Source: Streptomyces sp. CMB-StM0423 (lineage in GTDB: Bacteria > Actinomycetota > Actinomycetes > Streptomycetales > Streptomycetaceae). Taken from it: a stretch of DNA of 64,000 nt. Location: assembly GCF_002847285.1 (NCBI RefSeq), contig NZ_CP025407.1, forward strand, positions 3,608,501 to 3,672,500, in the 5' to 3' direction. A model generated the notes under the pieces. It made no database searches, was not told where the DNA came from, and was given only the letters and a program-made list of their open reading frames with translations. Below, in pieces: positions 35,546-45,186 of this stretch. The translations under genes were made by a program, and so were the position numbers. Position 1 is the first letter of the stretch. Each line of letters starts with the position of its first letter.

Positions 35546-36916
35546 ATGCTGCGGCAACTGAACAGAGCACTGAGCCGGTTGACCGGCCTCCAGATCCGGC
35601 GCGCGCCCAGGCCGCACCGGAAGAAGACGAAGGCCGCCGCCCCCGCCGTGCGCCCCGGCCGCCGGCCCGACTACCGCCCGCCCCGGAACCCACAGGTCGA
35701 CCGGCTGATCAAGCAGCCCGTCTTCATCATCACCCCGGTACGTTCCGGCGCCACCCTGCTGCGCATGCTCCTCGGCGGCCACTCCCGCCTGCACGCGCCG
35801 CACGAGCTGCACGTGCGCCGGCTGGAGGTCACCGCCGGCACCGAGCTGGCCGTCGAGGCGATGAACGAGCTGGACCTCCAGCGCACCGACCTGGAGCACC
35901 TGCTCTGGGACCGCGTGCTCCACCGCGAGCTGGTCCGCTCCGGCAAGGACGTCCTGGTCGAGAAGACGCCGAACAACGCCTTCGCGTACCAGCGCATCGC
36001 CGCCTGCTGGCCCGACGCCCGCTTCGTCTTCCTGCTGCGCCACCCGGCCTCCATCGCGCAGTCCTGGTACGAGGCCGACCCCTCCAAGCGCACCCCAGAA
36101 CAGGCCGCGCTCCAGGCCCTGCACTACACCCGCGCCACCGAGCGCGCCCGCCAGGAGCTGCCGGGACACCTCGTGCGCTACGAGGACCTCACCACCGACC
36201 CCGAGAGCGTGCTGCGCAGCATCTGCGGCTTCCTCGGCATCCCGTACGAGCCGGAGATGCTCGACTACGGCACCCGCGAGGAGGGCGAGCTGCCGAAGGG
36301 GCTCGGCGACTGGAAGGAGAAGATCCGCAGCGGCCGCGTCCAGCAGGGCCGCGCGCTGCCCGAGCCCGCCGAGGTGCCCGAGCCGCTGCGCGAGATCAGC
36401 ACCGCGTGGGGCTACCTCAGGGACCCCGCGGGAGCGGCCGCGGACGCGGCGGCCGACGACCCCTGCGCCGAGGTCACCGAGGTCTGGCCGCGCGACGGCC
36501 TCATCCGCATCGTCGGCCGCCTCGACGGCGTCCCTGCGGCCGGGGAGCCCGCGCCGCGCTGGCGGCTGGCCGTCACGCTGACCGGGTCGCCCGAGCGCCG
36601 CCTCGACTACCCCGCGACGCTGCACGGCGAGACGTTCGAGGTCAGCGTGCCCGTCGCCGACCTCGCGCCCTCAGGGATCGCGCTGCCCGCGAAGTGGGAC
36701 CTCCACCTCACCGCGGGCGCGGGCGCCCGGGAGGTCCGGCTGCGGGCCACCCGGATCCTGGACGACATCGAGCAGAAGAAGAACATCATGGTGTTCCCCG
36801 CCCAGTCCGTGTCGTCCGACGCCGACACGATCCAGGTGAAGCCCTACTACACCGTCCGCGACAACCTCTCCATCGCGTGCCAGCTCCGCGACGACCTCTC
36901 CCGGACGCTCTCGTGA
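35546..36916 (+). CDS. Sulfotransferase-family protein with C-terminal beta-rich extension
   Basis: 456 residues from ATG 35546; only a weak GGTGG ribosome site, so the start is uncertain. After a basic, unstructured first 60 residues comes the PAPS-binding loop FIITPVRSGATLLRMLLGGH (about 69-88), and later FVFLLRHPASIAQSWYEADP, the 3'-phosphate binding region. VRYEDLTTDPESVLRSICGFLGIPYEP is typical of Sulfotransfer_3 proteins. Residues about 330-456 form an unrecognised C-terminal domain. It likely sulfates a glycan or small molecule in the cytoplasm. Its TGA overlaps the start of the glycosyltransferase gene (GTGA). Confidence 0.85.
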   Translation: MLRQLNRALSRLTGLQIRRAPRPHRKKTKAAAPAVRPGRRPDYRPPRNPQVDRLIKQPVFIITPVRSGATLLRMLLGGHSRLHAPHELHVRRLEVTAGTELAVEAMNELDLQRTDLEHLLWDRVLHRELVRSGKDVLVEKTPNNAFAYQRIAACWPDARFVFLLRHPASIAQSWYEADPSKRTPEQAALQALHYTRATERARQELPGHLVRYEDLTTDPESVLRSICGFLGIPYEPEMLDYGTREEGELPKGLGDWKEKIRSGRVQQGRALPEPAEVPEPLREISTAWGYLRDPAGAAADAAADDPCAEVTEVWPRDGLIRIVGRLDGVPAAGEPAPRWRLAVTLTGSPERRLDYPATLHGETFEVSVPVADLAPSGIALPAKWDLHLTAGAGAREVRLRATRILDDIEQKKNIMVFPAQSVSSDADTIQVKPYYTVRDNLSIACQLRDDLSRTLS

Positions 36917-38109
36917 AGATCCGCTATCTGCTCCTGAACGCGTACGGCAAGGGCGGCACCATCCGCACGGTCTTCAACCAGGCCGGCTCCATGGCCGCCG
37001 CGGGCCACGACGTCGAGGTGATCAGCGTCCTGCGCCGCCGCGAGTCGCCGTGGTTCCCGCTGGACCGGCGGGTGCGGGTGACCGCGATCGTCGACTCCTA
37101 CGGCGCCCCCGCCGTCCCCGAACCGCGGGCGTGGACCGCCCGGTTCAGCAACCACGGCCGGCCCTCCAGGTTCGTACCGAACGGCGAGGTCTCGCGCGAG
37201 CACTTCACCCGGGACGTGGAGACCCGGGTGATCCGCTGGATGGCGCGGCTGCGCGGCGGGGCACTCGTCACCACCCGCCCGTCGCTCAACATCCTCGCCG
37301 CGCAGCACGCCAGCACCGACGTGGTCCGGGTCGGCCAGGAGCACATGAACCTGGCCACCCACCACCCCGACGTGCGCGCCGCCATCACCCGGCTCTACTC
37401 GCGCTTCGACGCGGTCGCCGTGCTCACCGAGCGGGACCGCGAGGAGTACGCGCGGCTGCTGCCCGGCACCCGCGTCGTGTGCATCCCCAACGCCGTCCAC
37501 ACGGGCGCGAAGCGGCAGTCGACGTACGCGAACCGCATCGCGATCGCGGCCGGCCGGCTGAAGAACCAGAAGGGCTTCGACTTCCTCATCCCGGCGTTCG
37601 CGCAGGCCGTCGCCACCCGCCCGGACTGGCAGTTGCGCATCTTCGGCACCGGCGACAAGGAACCGCAGCTCCGCCGGCTCATCGAGCAGCACCACGTGTA
37701 CAACCACGCCTTCCTCATGGGCTTCACGGCGCGGCTCGACGACGAGCTGGCGAAGGCGTCGATGTTCGTGCTGAGTTCGCGCTTCGAGGGCCTGCCGATG
37801 GTGATGATCGAGTCGATGACGCACGGCCTTCCGGTGGTCAGCTACGACTGCCCGACGGGACCGGCGGACGTCCTCACCGACGGCCGCGAGGGGCTGCTCG
37901 TGCCGCCGAAGAACGTCGACGCGCTCGCGGCGGCCATGGGGCAGATGATGGACGACGAGGGCATGCGCGCGGACATGGGCACGGCGGCGCTCGCCAAGTC
38001 GCGGATGTACGCGCCGGAGGCGGTGCATCCGCGGTGGGAGGAGCTGTTCGCGTCGCTGGCGGCGGAGCGGGCGGCGCCGCGGCGGAAGCTGGTACGGACG
38101 GCGGCCTGA
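36913..38109 (+). CDS. GT4-type glycosyltransferase
   Basis: 398 residues from GTG 36913, overlapping the sulfotransferase stop by four bases, so translation is coupled. The N-terminal domain starts KIRYLLLNAYGKGGTIRTV (acceptor-side GG loop). The C-terminal GT-B half has AAGRLKNQKGFDFLIPAF, LRIFGTGDKEPQLR and the donor-binding SSRFEGLPMVMIESM, with the EX7E-type acidic pair. It matches poly(glycerophosphate)/teichoic-acid-like glycosyltransferases. The tight pairing with a sulfotransferase suggests a modified glycan or cell-surface polymer. Substrates unknown. Confidence 0.9.
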   Translation: MKIRYLLLNAYGKGGTIRTVFNQAGSMAAAGHDVEVISVLRRRESPWFPLDRRVRVTAIVDSYGAPAVPEPRAWTARFSNHGRPSRFVPNGEVSREHFTRDVETRVIRWMARLRGGALVTTRPSLNILAAQHASTDVVRVGQEHMNLATHHPDVRAAITRLYSRFDAVAVLTERDREEYARLLPGTRVVCIPNAVHTGAKRQSTYANRIAIAAGRLKNQKGFDFLIPAFAQAVATRPDWQLRIFGTGDKEPQLRRLIEQHHVYNHAFLMGFTARLDDELAKASMFVLSSRFEGLPMVMIESMTHGLPVVSYDCPTGPADVLTDGREGLLVPPKNVDALAAAMGQMMDDEGMRADMGTAALAKSRMYAPEAVHPRWEELFASLAAERAAPRRKLVRTAA

Positions 38110-38122
38110 GGGCCCGTACGGC

Positions 38123-38160
38123 GCACGGCCCTTGATCCGTCTCCGGACCAAGGGCCGTGC
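38123..38160. terminator. Bidirectional terminator between glycosyltransferase and subtilase genes
   Basis: Perfect 12-bp inverted repeat GCACGGCCCTTG/CAAGGGCCGTGC (38123-38134, 38149-38160) with an inner TCCG/CGGA pairing. Genes converge here. Confidence 0.8.
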
Positions 38161-38196
38161 TGCCGTGCTGCCGTGCTGCTGTCCTGCCGTCCTGCC
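38157..38196. repeat. Octamer tandem repeat
   Basis: Five consecutive copies of an 8-bp unit: GTGCTGCC twice, GTGCTGCT once, GTCCTGCC twice. It starts inside the right arm of the terminator and lies wholly in the intergenic space. Confidence 0.8.
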
Positions 38197-38262
38197 GTTG
38201 CTCCCGTACGGGCCGGTCAGCGACCCTTCACGTACGGCAGGTCCGGCATGGAGCGCCCGCGG

Positions 38263-41200
38263 TCAGCGCGCCCGGTAGGCGTCGAAGATCCGCTGCTGGA
38301 CGCTGTTGCCCTGCTTGTCCACGGCCTTCGCCTTGAACGACACGGTCTTGCCCGCGGCCGGGTTGACCACGGTCACCTTGCCGTCCCGCACCGGCAGCTC
38401 CTTCCAGGTCGCGCCCCGGTCGGTGGAGGCCCACACGGTCAGCGACTTGAGGTTGCTGCCCGCCGCCGAGCCCAGCACCTTGACCGGCACCGACTTCGTC
38501 GCGCCCGCGTTGGAGCTGCTCGCCGCCGACAGCGTCGGCGAGTAGCGCACCACGGAGAACGGCAGCCTCTTCGGGCTGTCGGTCCTGGCGGAGGAGAACG
38601 TCCAGGTGGCGGTCACCTTCGTGGACGTCTGCGCCACCGTGGCCGGGCGGGTGGAGCTGGTGGTGAGCTGGTAGTCGGCGCTGCCCGACGGCACCGTGAA
38701 CTGCGTGCCGATCGGGAGGTCGGCCACCGACCCCAGCTTCGTGCCGTTGCGGTAGAGGGTGGTGTCGGCGTTCTCGTAGGCCGAGTAGCCGTAGTGGGCG
38801 GGGTTGTCGAGGTAGATCGGGATCAGGGCGTCGATCGTGTTGCCGTCGCGGTAGACGCCGACGTCGCTGGCGAGGATCGGGCCGACGACGGTGGCGTTGA
38901 ACGACTCCTTGGTCGTGCTGCCCGGGGCGTAGGTGCGCTCGGGTGTGAAGTAGCCGATCTCGGCGTCGTCCCCGGCGAGCTGGTAGTACTCCATGGACCA
39001 GTCGATGCTGTCGCCACCGCGCACGTACATCTTGCCCGCGTACGGGATGTCCCGCTCGGTGGGCGTGGTGGACACGATCCCGCTGATCAACGGCAGCAGC
39101 CACAGTTCGGCACGCCGGTCTTCCGCCGAGGTGCCGAGCGTGAGGTCGATCGCCGCGAGCTCACTCTGCGGTGTGGCCCGGTTGAGGCCGTTCCACATGG
39201 TGGTGCGGTCGGGCTGGCTGTAGACGGTGGCGTACTCGGTGCGCGCCGCGGCGTTCGCGAAGTGCACGTACACCTGCTGGGACAGCTCACCGGGCGCGGT
39301 CTGAGGGCCGAGGTGCGCGGTGCGCACATCGGCGTCGCCGGGCACGCCGCTGGTGATCTCCATGCCCGCGTCGGGCGCGGAGACACTCACCGCGAGGTCG
39401 ACGACGGCGCGCTCGGCGTCCGCGTCGGGGACGGTCACGTTCACCGGCTTGGCGGTCCTGGCGTCCACGGTGACGGTGGTGTCCCCGGTGACGTCCAGGC
39501 GCGGCTGGTTGATCCAGTCGTACTCGGTGATGTCCTCGCCCTCGTACGCCCAGACGTCACCGTTGACCACGTAACGGCCCTTGGGCACGCGCACGGTGGC
39601 GGTGCTCTCGCCCGCGATGTCCGTCCAGACGTCCCAGTTGGCCTCCTCCATGCCCGCCAGCACCGCGGAGGACTCCGCGGTCGGCTGCCCGTCGCGGCCG
39701 AGGAACTTGAGGGTGACGTCGTACGCCTCGCCCTCGCGCTCCACGCCGCCCGGGGTGACGACGCGCTGGCCGTCGCCTGTCGCCGTGACGTACACCGAGT
39801 ACGCGCCGTTGACGTCCCCGCCGCGGCGGGTGTCGACGGTCACCGGCAGCTCGGCGGTGCCGCCGCCCGGGACGGTGATCACGTCGGTGCCCATGCTGAA
39901 CATCCCCGAGGGCGCGGCGGCGCCGCCCGGCTGCACGGTGGACGCGGTCAGCGACAGCGTGACGTCCTCGGTGCCCAGGTTCCGGTACGTGATGTTCTTC
40001 GTCACCGGCTCGTCGTCCTGGTGCGGCCACTCCTGCTTGCCGAAGCTCAGCGACGCCGGCTCACTCACCACCGACTGCCCCACCGCCTGGTCCGACGCGA
40101 TGAGCCCGGCGCCCTGGCCGAACGCGCCGCGCTTGGCGGCGGGCTTGGCGGACGCCGACAGCGCGGCCTTGAGCTGCTGTCCCGTCCAGTCCGGGTGCTG
40201 CTGCGCGAGCAGCGCGGCGGCGCCCGCGACGTGCGGGGTCGCCATGGACGTACCGTCGATCGTCAGATACCCGGGCGGGTTCTGCCCGACCTCCTGGTCG
40301 ATGACGCTGCCGGGCGCGGCGGCCGCCGTGATCGCCACGCCGGGGGCGGTGACGTCGGGCTTGACCGCGCTGTCGCCGATCCGCGGGCCGCGGGACGAGA
40401 AGCCCGCCAGCCCGCCGTTCGCACCGACCGCGCCCACGGTGAGCGCGGCGTCGGCGGAGCCGGGCGAGGAGATCGTGTGGCTGCCGGAGCCCTCGTTGCC
40501 CGCGGCGATGGCGAAGAGCACGCCTTCGTCGGCGGAGATCCGGTTGACGGCCTCCTCCAGCGGGTCGACCCCGGGGGTGTCGCCGCCGCCGAGGCTGAGG
40601 TTGACGATGTCGGCGTCCTGGGCGACGGCCCACTCGAAGCCGGCGAGGATGCCGGAGTCGTCGCCGAAGCCGTCGTCGTCGAGCACCTTGCCCGCGAGCA
40701 GCTTCGCCTTCGGCGCGACGCCGGTGAACTTGCCGTCCGACTTGGCGCCGGTGCCCGCCGCGATGGAGGCGACGTGGGTGCCGTGGCCGTAGCGGTCCTC
40801 GTCGTCGGGGGCGGGGGTGAAGTTCTCGCTGGCGAGGACCTGTCCCGCGAGGTCCGGGTGGGTCTCGTCGACGCCGGTGTCGAGCACGGCGATCTTCACG
40901 CCGTCGCCCTTGTAGCCGGCGGTCCAGGCGGCCGGGGCGCCGATCTGCGGCACGCTGACGTCCAGGCTGGCGCGGCGTACGCCGTCCAGCCAGACCCGCT
41001 TGACGCCGGACTCGGCGGCCAGCGGCGCGGCGGCGGCGCCGCGCTGGTCGCGGGTCAGCGCCTTCCAGGCGGCGGCGGCCTCGCCCTTGGCGGTGGTGAC
41101 CGCCTCGGCGTTGAGCCGCGGGAAGCGGTGCTCGACGTCGGTGCCGTCGGCGGCGTGCAGCCGGTTCTGCGCCGCGGGGCTCTCGCCGCGGTAGTCGACG

Positions 41201-41610
41201 ATGAGCTTCAGGCCGGCGCGCTGCTGGCGTACGTACTCGGGGCGGGCCTGGAGCGTGACGTCGAACAGGCGGCGGTCCAGCGTGCCGTCGGCGACGAGCG
41301 CGGTGGCGTCGAGCGGGACGACGTAGGTGTGGTCGTCGCGCTCGAAGGTGCGTACAGGTATCCCCTTGCGGCCCGGCCCGCGGTCGATCGCGACGGCCTT
41401 GCCCCCGGCGTCGACCCGTACCCGGTCACCGGTGATCAGCGTGACCCAGGTGCCACCCTGCTTCGCGTACTGCGCCGAGCCGTTCCCCCCGGCGGAGCCG
41501 GCAGCCGGCGAGGCGGACGCCCCGGGCGCGGCCGTGAGGCCCGCCGTGAGCGCCGTCGCCGCGGCGGCCGCTAAGGCGGCGGCCCCCGCCCTCTTGATAT
41601 GTCTGCGCAC
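38263..41610 (-). CDS. Large secreted subtilisin-like serine protease (S8)
   Basis: 1115 residues from GTG 41610, GGGAGGGG upstream. Signal peptide residues 1-33. Propeptide region to about 215. The catalytic domain has Asp244 (AVLDTGVDETHPDL), His276 (YGHGTHVASIAAG), oxyanion Asn372 (AAGNEG) and Ser455 (GTSMATPHVAGAAALL). About 600 further residues are beta-rich and end in a region with TVWASTDRGATWKELPV. This matches the multi-domain S8 proteases secreted by streptomycetes. Codon 13, within the signal peptide, is TTA (41572-41574), so expression may await bldA tRNA during development. Confidence 0.93.
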   Translation of the reverse strand: MRRHIKRAGAAALAAAAATALTAGLTAAPGASASPAAGSAGGNGSAQYAKQGGTWVTLITGDRVRVDAGGKAVAIDRGPGRKGIPVRTFERDDHTYVVPLDATALVADGTLDRRLFDVTLQARPEYVRQQRAGLKLIVDYRGESPAAQNRLHAADGTDVEHRFPRLNAEAVTTAKGEAAAAWKALTRDQRGAAAAPLAAESGVKRVWLDGVRRASLDVSVPQIGAPAAWTAGYKGDGVKIAVLDTGVDETHPDLAGQVLASENFTPAPDDEDRYGHGTHVASIAAGTGAKSDGKFTGVAPKAKLLAGKVLDDDGFGDDSGILAGFEWAVAQDADIVNLSLGGGDTPGVDPLEEAVNRISADEGVLFAIAAGNEGSGSHTISSPGSADAALTVGAVGANGGLAGFSSRGPRIGDSAVKPDVTAPGVAITAAAAPGSVIDQEVGQNPPGYLTIDGTSMATPHVAGAAALLAQQHPDWTGQQLKAALSASAKPAAKRGAFGQGAGLIASDQAVGQSVVSEPASLSFGKQEWPHQDDEPVTKNITYRNLGTEDVTLSLTASTVQPGGAAAPSGMFSMGTDVITVPGGGTAELPVTVDTRRGGDVNGAYSVYVTATGDGQRVVTPGGVEREGEAYDVTLKFLGRDGQPTAESSAVLAGMEEANWDVWTDIAGESTATVRVPKGRYVVNGDVWAYEGEDITEYDWINQPRLDVTGDTTVTVDARTAKPVNVTVPDADAERAVVDLAVSVSAPDAGMEITSGVPGDADVRTAHLGPQTAPGELSQQVYVHFANAAARTEYATVYSQPDRTTMWNGLNRATPQSELAAIDLTLGTSAEDRRAELWLLPLISGIVSTTPTERDIPYAGKMYVRGGDSIDWSMEYYQLAGDDAEIGYFTPERTYAPGSTTKESFNATVVGPILASDVGVYRDGNTIDALIPIYLDNPAHYGYSAYENADTTLYRNGTKLGSVADLPIGTQFTVPSGSADYQLTTSSTRPATVAQTSTKVTATWTFSSARTDSPKRLPFSVVRYSPTLSAASSSNAGATKSVPVKVLGSAAGSNLKSLTVWASTDRGATWKELPVRDGKVTVVNPAAGKTVSFKAKAVDKQGNSVQQRIFDAYRAR

Positions 41611-41838
41611 TGAACCCCTCCCATTGCCTCAAGAGGTCAGGAGTCACTGGCGCCCCCGCCCCTCATTCGCACAATGATCCGACAAACCGCACGGAGTGCC
41701 CCCCTCCGTTTAACGGTTTCGCCGGGCAGAGGGAGGGGAGTGCAGCTCAGAGGGGTGCTGTGGGGAGTTGTTCAGCGGGCCGTTTTGTTCAGCGGCAACA
41801 AGTGCTGCTGTTCGCACGGGCGTTACCCGCCGTACAGC

Positions 41839-43929
41839 TCACTGCTGGTCCTGCTCGCGGAACTCCGCCCAGATCGCCTTGCCGTCCCCCTGCGGCTCGA
41901 CGCCCCAGTTGTCGCAGAGCTGCTGCAACAGCAGCACCCCGCGGCCCGACGACGCCATCTCCCCCGGGTGCCGGCGGTGCGGAAGGTTCCCGTCCGCGTC
42001 GGCGATCGTCATCCGCAGCACGCGCCGTCCCGGCGGTCCGGTGAGGTCCGCGAGGACGTTGGCGGTGCTGTCGGTGTGCATCATGACGTTCGCGATCATC
42101 TCGGAGAGCGCCAGCTCCGCCGCGTCGATCTGGTCCGCCGTCGCCCAGTCGTAGAGCAGGCCGCGCAGTTGGTGCCGGGCGTCGGAGATGCGCTGCTGCT
42201 CGGACTGCGGCACCGCCAGGTACATGTGCCGCTCCGACTCCGGGTGCGCCAGCCGGGTCGCGCCCGCGGTGCGGAGCAGGACGAACGCGATGTCGTCCTG
42301 GCTGCGCCCGGAGTGCGGCCCGCGGGTGGCGTACGAACCGGGCCCCGTGACCGTGTCCACGATGGCGTCCGCCACCGTCTCCAGATCCGCGCCGAGCGTC
42401 GCCCCGAACGCGGCGCCGAGCCGGGCCTGCCCGCTGTACAGGTCGTGGCCGCCGGTCTCCACCAAGCCGTCGGTGCACAGGAGCATGGTCTCGTCCGGGT
42501 CGATCTTGTGCTCGGAGAGCGGGTACACCGGGTCGGCCTCGATGCCGAGCGGCAGGCCGCCGTCGCTGGGGTGGATGATCATCGTGCCGTCGGGCAGCGC
42601 CACCGCCGGGTCGAGGTGGCCGGCGCGGGCCACCGTCAGCGTGCCGGTCACCGGGTCGGCCTGGAGGTACAGGCAGGTGGCGAAGCGGGCGTCGGCGGGG
42701 TCGTCGATCTGCCGCTCGTTGAGCCGGGCGAGGAAGGCGGAGGCCCGGGTCAGCACCGCGTCCGGGCGGTGGCCCTCGGAGGCGTACGCGCGGATGGCGA
42801 TACGGAGCTGGCTCATCAGGCCCGCGGCCCGTACGTCGTGCCCCTGGACGTCCCCGATGACCAGGGCCGTCTGCCCGGAGGGCAGGCCGAAGACGTCGTA
42901 CCAGTCGCCGCCGATCTGCAGCCCGCCGCCGGAGGGAACGTACCGCGCCGCCACGTCGAAGCCGGGAACGCGGGCGACCGCAGGCATCATGCTGCGCTGC
43001 AGCCCGTCCGCCAGCTCCCGCTCCGACTCGTGCACGTGCGCGTCCGACAGCGCCTGCCCCAGCATCCGCGCCACCGTCGTCAGCACCGACCGCTCGTCCG
43101 GCGTGAACGGCACCACGTCCTCGAACGCCGCCATCCACGCCCCGACCGTCCGTCCCTCCGCGATCAGCGGCAGGAACGCCCACGACCCGCGCGGTACGGC
43201 CCGGGCGTACTCCCACGCCTCGGGGAAGCGGCGCTGGTACTCCTCGCGTCCCGCGATGTACACGGCGCGGGAAGTGCGGGCCGCCTCCGCGGAGGGGAAG
43301 GAGGAGTCCATGGGGATGGTGCGGAAGGGCTCGGTCTCCTCGGGCCTGTAGCCGTGCTGGCCGATGAGGACCAGGTCGTCGCCCTCCACCGCGAAGACCC
43401 CCATGCCGTCCGGCGAGAACCCCGGCATCGACAGCGACGCCGCCACCCGCAGCACCTGGTCGGTCGAGCGCGCCTCGGCGAGCGCACGGCCGGCGGAGAG
43501 CAGGAACGCCTCGCGGGACAGCCGCCAGTCGCTGGTCCCCGGCGGCCCGTCGCCGGGTCCTGCGGGCGCGTCGATGACTTCCTGGATGGTGCCGACGATG
43601 TCGGTCTGCTCCCCCGGCGCCGACTCCAGCGCCCGCATCCGGCAGCGCACCACCCGTACGACGTCCCCGTCGGTGTCGACGACCCGCAGCCGGCCCTCGG
43701 CGAGGGTGCCCTCGGCGAGGGCGAGGTCGAGGATGCCGTTGAGCTCGATGAAGTCGACGCCGTGCAGCCGGGCGCGTACCGCGGAGGCGTGCACGGTGAC
43801 CAGCGCGGGCGGCAGCCCGAGCAGCCGGGCGGCCTGCGGATCCAGCACGACCCGGTCGGTGTGCGCCGCCCAGCGCCAGACGCCCGTACCCAGGCCGGAT
43901 AGGACCTCTTCGGTGCGCATTGTCCACAT
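41839..43929 (-). CDS. PAS-GAF-SpoIIE (PP2C) phosphatase with C-terminal HATPase domain
   Basis: About 696 residues. Starts at ATG 43929 or 43920 are possible; neither has a good ribosome site, and 43929 lies one base after the stop of a small upstream ORF. Order: PAS-like (1-110, LGTGVWRWAAHTDRVVLDP), GAF (about 140-305), SpoIIE-type PP2C (about 310-530, GGDWYDVFGLPSGQTALVIGDVQGHD, LLCTDGLVETGG, DDIAFVLLR), and an anti-sigma-like ATPase (about 565-696, ALSEMIANVMMHTDS, GRGVLLLQQLCDNWG). Such proteins dephosphorylate anti-sigma-factor antagonists in partner-switching cascades. Having the phosphatase and kinase modules in one chain is typical in Streptomyces. Confidence 0.92.
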   Translation of the reverse strand: MWTMRTEEVLSGLGTGVWRWAAHTDRVVLDPQAARLLGLPPALVTVHASAVRARLHGVDFIELNGILDLALAEGTLAEGRLRVVDTDGDVVRVVRCRMRALESAPGEQTDIVGTIQEVIDAPAGPGDGPPGTSDWRLSREAFLLSAGRALAEARSTDQVLRVAASLSMPGFSPDGMGVFAVEGDDLVLIGQHGYRPEETEPFRTIPMDSSFPSAEAARTSRAVYIAGREEYQRRFPEAWEYARAVPRGSWAFLPLIAEGRTVGAWMAAFEDVVPFTPDERSVLTTVARMLGQALSDAHVHESERELADGLQRSMMPAVARVPGFDVAARYVPSGGGLQIGGDWYDVFGLPSGQTALVIGDVQGHDVRAAGLMSQLRIAIRAYASEGHRPDAVLTRASAFLARLNERQIDDPADARFATCLYLQADPVTGTLTVARAGHLDPAVALPDGTMIIHPSDGGLPLGIEADPVYPLSEHKIDPDETMLLCTDGLVETGGHDLYSGQARLGAAFGATLGADLETVADAIVDTVTGPGSYATRGPHSGRSQDDIAFVLLRTAGATRLAHPESERHMYLAVPQSEQQRISDARHQLRGLLYDWATADQIDAAELALSEMIANVMMHTDSTANVLADLTGPPGRRVLRMTIADADGNLPHRRHPGEMASSGRGVLLLQQLCDNWGVEPQGDGKAIWAEFREQDQQ

Positions 43930-43930
43930 T

Positions 43931-44053
43931 TTATGCTTCAGCAAGCAAAGTGGGCCGCTTTACGGCATTCTTCCCATTCGGGCGAGGCGCGGGCGGGCGG
44001 CGGCCGTGCGACATGCCGGGCACCGGCGGGGGGACGTACGCCGATTGAGTCAT
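43931..44053 (-). CDS. Candidate 40-residue leader protein upstream of the phosphatase
   Basis: ATG 44053 is preceded by a near-ideal GAGGAGAG seven bases upstream. The 40-residue ORF is Pro-rich (YVPPPVPG) and ends with TAA at 43931. The next base begins the phosphatase start region (TAA-A-ATG). Since the phosphatase lacks its own ribosome site, translational coupling is plausible. No family recognised. Confidence 0.5.
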   Translation of the reverse strand: MTQSAYVPPPVPGMSHGRRPPAPRPNGKNAVKRPTLLAEA

Positions 44054-44158
44054 CCGTCTCTCCTCACCGGGACGGCTTACGGACCGCATCCCGACCGGGG
44101 GACGATCGACGAAGGCACGCTTTCGACGCCTACCCGAGCCGAACGGGAGAAGAGCCCT

Positions 44159-45067
44159 GTGACCTGCGCTGACGATGCCGAACGTGACCGGGTGGCGGCG
44201 TTCCGCCGCGCGCTCGGCCTGGAGCATCTGATCGACGTACACACCCACTTCATGCCGCAGCGGGTGCTGGCGAAGGTGTGGGCGTACTTCGACGCCGCCG
44301 GCCCGCTGGTCGGCCGGCCCTGGCCGATCATGTACCGGCAGGAGGAGGCCGGGCGGGTGGCGCTGCTGCGCGGCTTCGGGGTGCGCGCGTTCACGTCGAT
44401 GCTGTACCCGCACAAGCCCGGCATGGCGCGGTGGCTCAACGACTGGTCCGCCGACTTCGCCGCCCGTACGCGGGACTGCCTGCACACGGCGACGTTCTTC
44501 GCCGAGCCGGGCGCGGCGGACGACGTACGGCGGGCGGTGGGGCAGGGGGCGCGGGTGTTCAAGTGCCACCTCCAGGTCGGCGCGTACGACCCGAACGACC
44601 CCGTGCTCGACGAGGTCTGGTCACTCCTCGCCGACATGGGCCTCCCGGTCGTCACCCACTGCGGCTCCGGCCCGGTCCCGGGCCCGTACACCGGCCCGGG
44701 GCCGATCGCGGCGCTGCTGAAGCGGCACCCGCGGCTGCGGCTGATCGTGGCGCACCTGGGGATGCCGGAGTACGAGGACTTCCTGACGCTCGCGGAGCGC
44801 CACGAGGACGTCATGCTCGACACGACGATGGCGTTCACCGCCTTCTCCGAGTCCGCCGCCCCCTTCCCGCCCCACGCCCGCCCCCGCCTGGCCGCCCTGC
44901 GGGACCGCATCCTCCTGGGCACGGACTTCCCCAACACCCCGTACCCCTACGCGGCGGCGCTGGAAGCGCTGACCACCCAGGACCAGGACGACGACTGGCT
45001 CCGCGCCGTCTGCCACGACAACGCGGCCCGCCTCTTCGGGCTGGAGGAGCCCCGCGGCTTCGTTTAG
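44159..45067 (+). CDS. Amidohydrolase 2 family (TIM-barrel) metal hydrolase
   Basis: 302 residues from GTG 44159 with GGGAGAAG upstream. The metal-binding HxH is in IDVHTHFMP near residue 24. Further ligands are probably VVTHCGSGP and LIVAHLGMPEYEDF, and the C-terminal Asp is in LLGTDFPNTPYPY. Members of this group are decarboxylases or hydrolases of aromatic or lactone substrates. The specific reaction is unknown. Divergent from the phosphatase. Confidence 0.85.
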   Translation: MTCADDAERDRVAAFRRALGLEHLIDVHTHFMPQRVLAKVWAYFDAAGPLVGRPWPIMYRQEEAGRVALLRGFGVRAFTSMLYPHKPGMARWLNDWSADFAARTRDCLHTATFFAEPGAADDVRRAVGQGARVFKCHLQVGAYDPNDPVLDEVWSLLADMGLPVVTHCGSGPVPGPYTGPGPIAALLKRHPRLRLIVAHLGMPEYEDFLTLAERHEDVMLDTTMAFTAFSESAAPFPPHARPRLAALRDRILLGTDFPNTPYPYAAALEALTTQDQDDDWLRAVCHDNAARLFGLEEPRGFV

Positions 45068-45186
45068 GGGACCAGGCGGGGCTTCTGCTACGCTGATCCA
45101 GCGACGTCACGGCCCGTAGCCGACGACGGAGAATCCCGGTAGGGATCACGCATCACACTGTGCGAGACTAGGGCTCGCGCAAGCCT

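Noticed and set aside
38173..41574. 1133-codon plus-strand ORF opposite the subtilase
   Set aside because: The minus strand has an intact catalytic triad and signal peptide; the plus reading is low-complexity Gly/Val/Arg.
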